From the NCBI RefSeq assembly GCF_003194385.1, contig NZ_LAPT01000056.1, positions 1 through 47,507 of the forward strand: DNA of 47,507 bases. The letters run 5' to 3'. Under the pieces are notes generated by a model that saw only the letters and a program-made list of their open reading frames with translations, ran no database searches and was not told the DNA's origin. A program made the translations under genes and the position numbers. Shown here piece by piece: positions 23,597 through 31,164 of this stretch (its first letter is position 1; the number at the start of each line of letters is the position of its first letter). The DNA comes from Pokkaliibacter plantistimulans (GTDB taxonomy: Bacteria > Pseudomonadota > Gammaproteobacteria > Pseudomonadales > Balneatricaceae).

Positions 23597-24859
23597 TTAT
23601 AATCTCTTCATAATGGTACGTATCATTGTCACCGAGTCGCTATCCATATAGCCGACCGCTGTTGGTAATGCAGATTGCTTGACCACCACAATATCTTTCT
23701 GCAGATCAATAAAGAGATACTGGCCATGAATACCTCCCGCCATTAATTGCTGGCTTTCGGCAAAGACATACCACTGGCTGGTGTAGGAGGCGCCGGGCGT
23801 CCAGCCGGAAAACTCGGTATTAGCTGCATAAATAGCGGGGTCTGCACCTTTCGCGATACGACGAATGGTATCGGCGCTGATCAGTGTTTTGTCCTGATAA
23901 CGGCCCTGATGGGCAATCAGTCTTCCCAGTCGGGCCATATCACGCAGGGTGGCACTGAATCCGGCACCGGCGACGTTGCGCCCCCAGGGGTCTGCCAGAA
24001 AATAACCGTCACGCTGACAACCTATTTCACTCCAGATCGCCTCCAGCAAACGGGCGCAGGGCTGACCACAGGCGCGCTCCATGACCCAGGCCAGCACCTC
24101 GGTGGTGGCGGTCACGTAATGGAAAAAGCCGCCGTGCTCGCCGTTCTTGCGCAGTGACGGCAGGAATTCATACAGCGAGCGGTACTGTTCATAGCCTGAA
24201 GGGGTGGGCTGGAAGCCACAGGCATAGCCGTATTGCGAGCTTTCTGAAGCGGGGTCGTCATACACCTCGCTGTAAGCGATACCGACCGCCATATCCAGCA
24301 GTTGTCGAATGCTGGCATCGGCAAAAGCACTGCCCGCCAGCTCCGGGATGTAGTCGAGTGTCAACGCCTGGTCATCGAGTTTGCCTTCACTGATCAGTTG
24401 TTCCGCCAGCAATCCAATAAGGGATTTGGTGACGGAGAACATGATGTGTCGGTCATTGGCCTGCTGACCCTGAAAATAGCGTTCGTAAACAATACGACCT
24501 TGCTGCATGACCAGAAATGCATCGGTATGGCTTGCCAGCAGATGCTCTAGCACGGTGACGTCTTCGCCGCAGGTGCTGGTGAAATGTAAGGAGTCCAGCG
24601 GGAGAAGGGAGGACTCCAGCACATCGGCGCCCGCGCTGCCCGCAGAAACACTGATCGATGGCCGCAAACGGGCAAGATGGCGGAACCCCCAGCGATTGAA
24701 AGGGGGATGCATCCAGTTGGACCAGGTGACGCGCAGCTCGGGCTCCGCCGGGAAGCCTTTCATGAAGGGCAGGGGCACTTCCTTGCCGGTTTCCAGCATC
24801 TCCCGGGCAAGCTGGTAGTGCTCACTCAGGGTCATGGTGTGGTTAAGCATGGTTTTCAT
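23597..24859 (-). CDS. Serine hydrolase of the beta-lactamase fold, NylB-like
   Basis: This 420-residue protein has the class C beta-lactamase/EstB fold. The nucleophile motif is SVTK (Ser142, Lys145) and the second motif has Tyr196 in MAVGIAYSEVYDDPASE, a pattern typical of 6-aminohexanoate-dimer hydrolase (NylB) relatives. There is no signal peptide, so it is probably cytosolic. True lactamase activity is unlikely; cleavage of amides or esters is expected. It is first in a possible leftward group with the porin and binding-protein genes (190 bases to the porin) and divergent from a TetR gene, with about 130 bases of AT-rich DNA between. Confidence 0.82.
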   Translation of the reverse strand: MKTMLNHTMTLSEHYQLAREMLETGKEVPLPFMKGFPAEPELRVTWSNWMHPPFNRWGFRHLARLRPSISVSAGSAGADVLESSLLPLDSLHFTSTCGEDVTVLEHLLASHTDAFLVMQQGRIVYERYFQGQQANDRHIMFSVTKSLIGLLAEQLISEGKLDDQALTLDYIPELAGSAFADASIRQLLDMAVGIAYSEVYDDPASESSQYGYACGFQPTPSGYEQYRSLYEFLPSLRKNGEHGGFFHYVTATTEVLAWVMERACGQPCARLLEAIWSEIGCQRDGYFLADPWGRNVAGAGFSATLRDMARLGRLIAHQGRYQDKTLISADTIRRIAKGADPAIYAANTEFSGWTPGASYTSQWYVFAESQQLMAGGIHGQYLFIDLQKDIVVVKQSALPTAVGYMDSDSVTMIRTIMKRL

Positions 24860-24987
24860 CCAGTGGTGACTGAATCTGATGTGGCAAAAGTATTAATCCT
24901 ATAAAAAAATTTAGTCAATAAAATATTTTGTTGATGTAAGTTAAGTTGCTATGCTTGCAGCACGAAACTGAGCGAGTGTGAGAAAAC

Positions 24988-25602
24988 GTGAGCGGATTAC
25001 GAGAACAGCAGAAGCTGGCGCGCAAACAGGCGATTGCCCAGTCTGCGGTGCGGCTGTTTGAACAGCAGGGATTCAGTGCAACCACCGTGGAGCAGATTGC
25101 CCGCGAAGCGGGGGTTTCATCGCCGACGGTATTTAAATATTTCAGCTCCAAGCAGGAGATCCTGCTGGAAATGCTGCGCGAGCAGGACCACAAAGCCATT
25201 GTTGATGTCACGGAAATCATCGATCAGTTTGATGATCCCCTCGACGCGCTGTGTGAGCTGGAGCGCTGCCTGATCACCAACAGCCTGCAGATACTGCCGG
25301 CAGCGTTCTGGCGTGAAGTGCTGCCGATCATTCTGATCGGAGGCAACAACGAATTGCCGGAAGCCTATCGGGCATCCAATGAGCAATTGCAACGGGAAAT
25401 AGAGCGTCTGCTGGAGCGCCTGCAACTGCGCGGCAAGCTGCGCGCTGATGCAGATATTGCCGCCGCCGCTTTTCTGCTCAATGACTACTCCCATCTGCAG
25501 TTGCTGCGGCTGGTCAGTCAGGACCCGCCTGACATGGAGGCGCACTTCAGACAGGTGCGCAAGATTTCGGCACTGGTACTGCATGGGCTGCAGGGAGAGT
25601 GA
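24988..25602 (+). CDS. TetR-family regulator
   Basis: This 204-residue regulator has a TetR helix-turn-helix at residues 12-58 (RKQAIAQSAVRLFEQQGFSATTVEQIAREAGVSSPTVFKYFSSKQEIL) and a helical ligand domain after it. The start is a GTG. It is divergent from the NylB-like hydrolase gene, so it probably represses that gene and perhaps the porin and binding-protein genes behind it. The ligand is unknown. Confidence 0.9.
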   Translation: MSGLREQQKLARKQAIAQSAVRLFEQQGFSATTVEQIAREAGVSSPTVFKYFSSKQEILLEMLREQDHKAIVDVTEIIDQFDDPLDALCELERCLITNSLQILPAAFWREVLPIILIGGNNELPEAYRASNEQLQREIERLLERLQLRGKLRADADIAAAAFLLNDYSHLQLLRLVSQDPPDMEAHFRQVRKISALVLHGLQGE

Positions 25603-25655
25603 ATAAGATCGCCACGCGCTGATGCAGCACGCTTCAGCGCGCGGCAGGTCAGGGA

Positions 25656-26696
<1,041 letters not shown>

Positions 26697-26887
26697 TGCT
26701 GGTGACCTCTGCAGGCGGTGCTGGGTAGACGGCCTGTTATTGTTGGAAGCTGTGGGGCAGAACCGATTGCCCCGGTGCTAATCAGACTAGTCTCAACCAC
26801 AGGAATTACTTTGCTTTTTCAGCTTGAAGCATTCCCTCGTCAGAAATAATCTTCTCCACTAGTGCTAAAAATAGGTGGAGTCTTCTG

Positions 26888-27352
26888 ATGTCAGCAGTTG
26901 ATAAGGTGGATCTGGACATTCTTGCCCGGTTGCAGCGTGATGGCCGGTTAACCAATGCCCGGCTGGCGGCCGATCTTTCGATCAGCGAAACACCGTGCTG
27001 GCGGCGTCTGAAGCGGCTGGAAGAGGAGGGCTATATCGAGGGCTATCAGGCCAATCTTGACCGGCGCAAGCTGGGGTTTGGCGTCATGGCGTTTGTGCAG
27101 CTGACCTGCACCGCGCACGATGAAGCCACCACTCGCGAGTTCGAGGCCATCATTGCCCATTCGGAGAACGTGCTGGCCTGTCATAACACGACCGGGGCCG
27201 CTGATTTTCTGCTGCAGGTCGTCGCCCGTGACCTTGATGACTACAGCCGCTTCGTCGAACGGGTGTTGCGCAAATTGCCGGGGGTATCGGCAATCTGCTC
27301 CAACATTTCATTGCGGGAGCTGAAGGCTTCCAATCGCTTGCCTTTGCTTTAG
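26888..27352 (+). CDS. Lrp/AsnC-family regulator
   Basis: This 154-residue regulator has an AsnC-type helix-turn-helix at residues 6-58 (LDILARLQRDGRLTNARLAADLSISETPCWRRLKRLEEEGYI) and a RAM ligand-binding domain to the end (CHNTTGAADFLLQVVARDLDDYSRF). Such proteins usually respond to an amino acid and act on a divergent gene; here that is the zinc alcohol dehydrogenase, about 190 bases away. The ATG has GGTGGAG nine bases upstream. Confidence 0.92.
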   Translation: MSAVDKVDLDILARLQRDGRLTNARLAADLSISETPCWRRLKRLEEEGYIEGYQANLDRRKLGFGVMAFVQLTCTAHDEATTREFEAIIAHSENVLACHNTTGAADFLLQVVARDLDDYSRFVERVLRKLPGVSAICSNISLRELKASNRLPLL

Positions 27353-27391
27353 CAGTATTAAGTTGCAGCTCTAACTAAATAGATATAAAAC

Positions 27392-27431
27392 GCGCTTTTT
27401 TATCTCCGCAAAGGAAAACAGTAAAAAGCGC
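27392..27431. terminator. Inverted repeat between convergent genes, likely bidirectional terminator
   Basis: GCGCTTTTT (27392-27400) pairs with AAAAAGCGC (27423-27431) over nine base pairs with a 22-base loop. It lies between the Lrp gene (+) and the FkbH-like gene (-). T-rich runs within the arms let it work in both directions. It also marks the left edge of the AT-rich segment. Confidence 0.5.
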
Positions 27432-27442
27432 ATTTACAATTG

Positions 27443-29014
27443 CTACCTATCTTGGAGCTTTCTTAAAACGAGCACTGTCCTTATTGGATGTTCATTTTCT
27501 CCCTCAATATATTCATGAATCACTTCTGTAGAGTCTTTAAATAAGATCTTGAGCCCATCGGGGGTGAATCTCCAATAGTCTCCTGGAGTATCATGAATAG
27601 GGAAATTCATAGGGGCAGATATTATGGCAACTCCGCCAGGCTGCAGAACTCGTACTAACTCTCTGCTTAAGTCGAAGGGATTGGTGCAGTGCTCCAACAC
27701 TTCTAAGCAAAGCGCAGAGTCAAAGGTATTGCTTTCGATATTATGCATGTCTTGCGCATTGGCTATAATATCTGTTTTTGGATAACGCTCCATGTCAAGT
27801 CGAATATGTTTGTTATTGTCAACTTCGATGAATAAGTCGCAGTGCTCACCCAAGACACCATCCCATCCTGCACCTATATCTATTATCTGCCCTTGTAAGA
27901 GACCACTATTGATACTGGATTTAACAATATCTCTGATGAATGGAATTCCCGCATCAGGGTCAGTTACAGGGATATCTGTCACTACGATACGAACATGTTT
28001 AGGAGGTGTAACAGTGCTTTCCTTCAGATCTAACTCATACTTGATATGGTCACCTTCATTTCCTGACACCGTAAAGCCAATAGATTCAAACACACCTGAA
28101 ATTTGCCCATTTCTTCTTGTAGGTCGATAAAGTCCAACAATCTTTTGTGCATTCTTCAGTTTGGCTTTTTCTGCCAGTACAGAGATGATTGCTGACTCTA
28201 CTCCCTTTCCCTGAATACGGCAGGAAAGCATGAGATCCTGAATTGTTGCGGTTGAGTCTTCATACTTTATGCAGGAAAATCCAATTGTTCCATAATCTCC
28301 ATATTTATCTTTTGCTGCACAGAGATAACAGTCATGCTCTTCTGACTGTAACAAAAGCAAAACATCATTTGGGGAGTATCTATTTGACGAGAAATTAATT
28401 TGATTCGTTCTCAGTGTGATTTCGCTGATGCGATCGGCTGTTGCAGCAGAACATGGACCAACTTTTAGTAGAAGGGCACTTTGATTGAGGAACTGCCTGA
28501 AAGTCCCAGAGTATTCTGACTCCGCCTTAATGCGCTTTTCTTCTGCTACATAAGATGCTTTGCGGTGCTGACCCTCTTCATACGAGCTAGATATGGCCCA
28601 GTTGTTCTTGTTGTCAATCAGCTCCAGAAATTGGTGAGGATATGCTGTATTTATATTGTTGTATAAGTGTTTGACTTCTTCTTGTTCAAATGATGAGTCG
28701 TCAACAAATAAGCAGGCTTCCGGAGAAAATCTTACTAACTCTAATACCCTTCTAATTGCAATTGATTTAGGCTCAAAAGAGACCTCTTTTCTGAAAAATA
28801 CTTCTGATAAATTAAATTTAGCTAACGCCTCTTCTACGTCAGGTAAATGATTCTTACTGACGACAGCCAGAAGCACACCTATATTATCAAGCCTTCTTAG
28901 TCCTTCAATCAGCTTATTGTCAGGTTGAACGTTATCTAATCCATCCTCCAGAAGCGTACCCTTCCAAAGAGTGTCATCAAGATCGACAAAAACCAGTTTA
29001 ATTTGATCGGGCAT
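27443..29014 (-). CDS. FkbH-type HAD phosphatase with GNAT domain, fused to a SAM-dependent methyltransferase
   Basis: The protein (523 residues from the ATG at 29014) joins three parts. Residues 1-155 are a HAD-IIIC phosphatase of the FkbH type with DxDxT at 11-15 (VFVDLDDTLWKG) and SKNH. Residues about 185-330 are the acetyltransferase-like half of FkbH (ITLRTNQINFSSNRY, SCRIQGKGVESAII). About 345-523 is a class I methyltransferase with IIDIGAGWDG near 378 and CLEVLEHCTNPFDLSRELVRVLQPGG. FkbH enzymes dephosphorylate 1,3-bisphosphoglycerate and load the glyceryl group on a carrier protein. A longer frame starts with TTG; the ATG lies five bases after the preceding gene. Low GC content compared with neighbours suggests transfer. 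Role: probably carrier-linked acyl or glyceryl chemistry. Confidence 0.85.
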   Translation of the reverse strand: MPDQIKLVFVDLDDTLWKGTLLEDGLDNVQPDNKLIEGLRRLDNIGVLLAVVSKNHLPDVEEALAKFNLSEVFFRKEVSFEPKSIAIRRVLELVRFSPEACLFVDDSSFEQEEVKHLYNNINTAYPHQFLELIDNKNNWAISSSYEEGQHRKASYVAEEKRIKAESEYSGTFRQFLNQSALLLKVGPCSAATADRISEITLRTNQINFSSNRYSPNDVLLLLQSEEHDCYLCAAKDKYGDYGTIGFSCIKYEDSTATIQDLMLSCRIQGKGVESAIISVLAEKAKLKNAQKIVGLYRPTRRNGQISGVFESIGFTVSGNEGDHIKYELDLKESTVTPPKHVRIVVTDIPVTDPDAGIPFIRDIVKSSINSGLLQGQIIDIGAGWDGVLGEHCDLFIEVDNNKHIRLDMERYPKTDIIANAQDMHNIESNTFDSALCLEVLEHCTNPFDLSRELVRVLQPGGVAIISAPMNFPIHDTPGDYWRFTPDGLKILFKDSTEVIHEYIEGENEHPIRTVLVLRKLQDR

Positions 29015-29019
29015 TGTTA

Positions 29020-29313
29020 TCACCAAGTCACAAGTTTATTTGGGAATTCACCCACTTCATCGCCAATCTCAAGTAAAACTGATCCAGCCTTAAGACTCTT
29101 ATCTTCGCTGATCCAGCGTATAATACCTGTTCCTAGTGATACCAATTCACCATATGTAACTATGGGGCAATCAGAAATATCATCAATGACCTCATACCGT
29201 ATTTCAGCCACGACATCATTGGCATTGATTCTGTCACCAATATTGAGATCCAGCCCTCTAACGCTACACATTGTATTGCTATCTGGAAATATGTCTGGAA
29301 TTGTAAACTTCAT
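29020..29313 (-). CDS. Lipoyl/biotinyl-domain-like small protein without the modified lysine
   Basis: This 97-residue protein resembles the lipoyl/biotinyl-attachment fold: FTIPDIFPDS start, NIGDRINANDVVAEI as first half, then TGIIRWISEDKSLKAGSVLLEIGDE as second half (compare VxxGDxVxxGdxLxxIE and GxVxxixVxxGdxVxxGxxLxxI). The hairpin that normally carries Glu/Asp-Lys-Ala has no lysine between residues 3 and 71; the nearest reactive residue is Cys49 in SDC. The only lysines are 2, 72, 75 and 93. The protein is therefore unlikely to be lipoylated or biotinylated in the usual way. Its ATG overlaps the stop of the SGNH gene (ATGA), and the FkbH-like gene follows after five bases, so translation is coupled. 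A carrier or adaptor role is an inference. Confidence 0.65.
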   Translation of the reverse strand: MKFTIPDIFPDSNTMCSVRGLDLNIGDRINANDVVAEIRYEVIDDISDCPIVTYGELVSLGTGIIRWISEDKSLKAGSVLLEIGDEVGEFPNKLVTW

Positions 29314-30200
29314 GTTTTATCTCCAATCTTTAGCTTTATATCCAATGTTTTTACTGGGAAGTTATCTATTTTCTTATATTGTCGGTCAAATGGGATGCAG
29401 TCCAGTACTTTCATGGCGATGTGTTTATTCATTAACTCTGTAGGGTGTCTGTCGCTCATGAACCATATCTTCTCATCATAATCATCCCTGTCAAAAATAT
29501 CTGATAAAGAAATAAAGTGCTGTCCGTGATCTCTTGAAATATCTCTTATTACGCTGCTGAAGCTATTTATTTTTTCTACTATTCGTGGGCTTATATTAGG
29601 TGCCTTCAGTATATCTATATTTATGATAGTGGCATTTTTATTTATTTTGGCAGCTTTTTCAGATAGCTTGCTTAGTACTTCATGGAATTCTTCAGCGGTA
29701 TCACAATAGTCGAAAGTGGTGCTTTGGCTGTGGTCCAAGTATTGGTTGCTCTTTATTTCGTTAAAATCCTGAATGGTTCTTGCTGGAGTATGCTCCAGGC
29801 AGTCTACAGATCCTAAACATAGGATAATCACATCCGGACTATATTGAACTAACTCTTGTTCATGCATTTCAAAATAATGAAGGCCAGCTTTGGCTACGTT
29901 AGCTGGCATTGCAATATTCCAAATATCTGCATGGCTCCAGCGATAGATGAGGCTGCGGTCAAACATATACATATCTTTACCAAAGCCTTGTAGTTCTTCC
30001 AGAGTGGGTAGTTCATCACCTGTAGCTCTGGCGTTAATGTAATGCATTAAAATCGCTGGCCAGTATCCATGAACTGAGTATGTGTTCTGCAGTCTCTCCG
30101 CCCACAACCTGTTATTTTGCTCTCCCATAGAAGGTGGGCGCCTTCGATTTGACTCACTTGCCCCCATAACCAACAGACGAATACTCACAGCAAACACCAT
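29310..30200 (-). CDS. SGNH/GDSL-type hydrolase
   Basis: This 296-residue protein has the SGNH block layout: LLVMGASES with nucleophile Ser15, an internal Asn/Gly segment (YRWSHADIWNIAMPAN), LCLGSVDCLEHT near 127-138 with the usual Gly-x-Asn position changed to Gly-Ser-Val-Asp, and SDRHPT (Asp250, His252), one residue shorter than the classical DxxHP. There is no signal peptide, so it acts in the cytoplasm, probably on an acyl or ester bond. The ATG at 30200 is preferred over a TTG one codon earlier. It is first in the three-gene operon and overlaps the next start by four bases. AT-rich codons differ from all flanking genes. Confidence 0.72.
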   Translation of the reverse strand: MVFAVSIRLLVMGASESNRRRPPSMGEQNNRLWAERLQNTYSVHGYWPAILMHYINARATGDELPTLEELQGFGKDMYMFDRSLIYRWSHADIWNIAMPANVAKAGLHYFEMHEQELVQYSPDVIILCLGSVDCLEHTPARTIQDFNEIKSNQYLDHSQSTTFDYCDTAEEFHEVLSKLSEKAAKINKNATIINIDILKAPNISPRIVEKINSFSSVIRDISRDHGQHFISLSDIFDRDDYDEKIWFMSDRHPTELMNKHIAMKVLDCIPFDRQYKKIDNFPVKTLDIKLKIGDKT

Positions 30201-30216
30201 CAATAATTAGTATGTA

Positions 30217-30246
30217 ACTATATTCTTGGAACATATTTAATGACAA
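30217..30246 (-). promoter_or_regulatory. Putative sigma70 promoter of the AT-rich operon
   Basis: On the minus strand TTGTCA (30246-30241) and TATAGT (30222-30217) are 18 bases apart, giving a start about ten bases before the ATG at 30200. The region 30204-30441 holds no gene and no convincing ribosome binding site. Confidence 0.4.
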
Positions 30247-30441
30247 TTCTTAAAATAAATGGATGTCCATATGTCAATTTAATATGAGTTATTCTTTGGC
30301 AGATTATGATGTTGGAATATTACTATCCAGGGTTGGATGTGCCAAACATGTTGTGTCTTGTAGAGTCATGCTGGCAGGTGTGCATAGCCGCTACCGGCAG
30401 GCTTAACTGGCATCGGCTTAAGGAAGGATTGACTGTATTCA

Positions 30442-31134
30442 TCAACATGAACACAGGCGATAGCCGACACCCTGCTCAGTCCGGATATAACGGGGTTGAG
30501 CAGGGTCATCACCCAGTTTCTGCCTTAAGCGACCAACCAGAATGCGCAGGTAGTGGCTGTCATCACGATGGACCTTGCCCCACAGCTGCTCCAGAAGAAA
30601 CTGCTGGGTGACGACCTGATCAAGGTGCCGCGCCAGCAGCGTCAGCATGGCGTACTCCTTGCGTGAAAGGTGCAGTTCTTCGCCTGCCAGCGTGATGCGG
30701 CGGTGCACGAAATCCAGCAGCAATTCACCGATGGCCACCTGCTGTACCTCCTGCACGGCGTCGGCCTGAGGGCGGTTACGCAGCAGCACCCGCACCCGGG
30801 CCATAAACTCCTGTATGCCGAAAGGTTTGGTGACGTAGTCATGGGCGCCCGCATCCAGCGCCTGCACCTTATCGTCTTCCCGTGAACGGACAGACAGCAC
30901 CAGCACCGGCGTCTGGCTCCATTCTCGCAGCCACTTCAGCACTTCGGTGCCGTCCATGTCCGGCAGGCCGAGATCCAGCACAATCAGGGCAGGATTGCCT
31001 AGTGCCGCCTGACGTATGCCTTCACTGCCGTTCTCAGCACTCAGGACCTCATAGCCTTCCGACTGCAGGGCAATCCTGAGAAAGCGGATGATCTGTGGCT
31101 CATCATCGATGATCAGAACGCGGTTGTTATTCAT
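30442..31134 (-). CDS. kdpE: KDP operon response regulator KdpE
   Basis: This OmpR/PhoB-type regulator of 230 residues has a receiver domain (acid pair Asp10-Asp11, phospho-acceptor Asp54 in LDLGLPDMDG, later Lys in VTKPF) and a C-terminal winged helix (HLSRKEYAMLTLLARHLDQVVTQQFLLEQLWG). KdpE activates kdpFABC when phosphorylated by KdpD at low external potassium or high osmolarity. The gene begins 30 bases after kdpD and is the last gene of the operon; no clear terminator is visible after its stop. Confidence 0.95.
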   Translation of the reverse strand: MNNNRVLIIDDEPQIIRFLRIALQSEGYEVLSAENGSEGIRQAALGNPALIVLDLGLPDMDGTEVLKWLREWSQTPVLVLSVRSREDDKVQALDAGAHDYVTKPFGIQEFMARVRVLLRNRPQADAVQEVQQVAIGELLLDFVHRRITLAGEELHLSRKEYAMLTLLARHLDQVVTQQFLLEQLWGKVHRDDSHYLRILVGRLRQKLGDDPAQPRYIRTEQGVGYRLCSC

Positions 31135-31164
31135 GACAAGGTGCGGTGTCCTGCAGGGTTAACA

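Noticed and set aside
30306-30611. 101-residue plus-strand frame running into kdpE
   Set aside because: Its second half is antisense to kdpE, and there is no ribosome binding site or recognisable protein.
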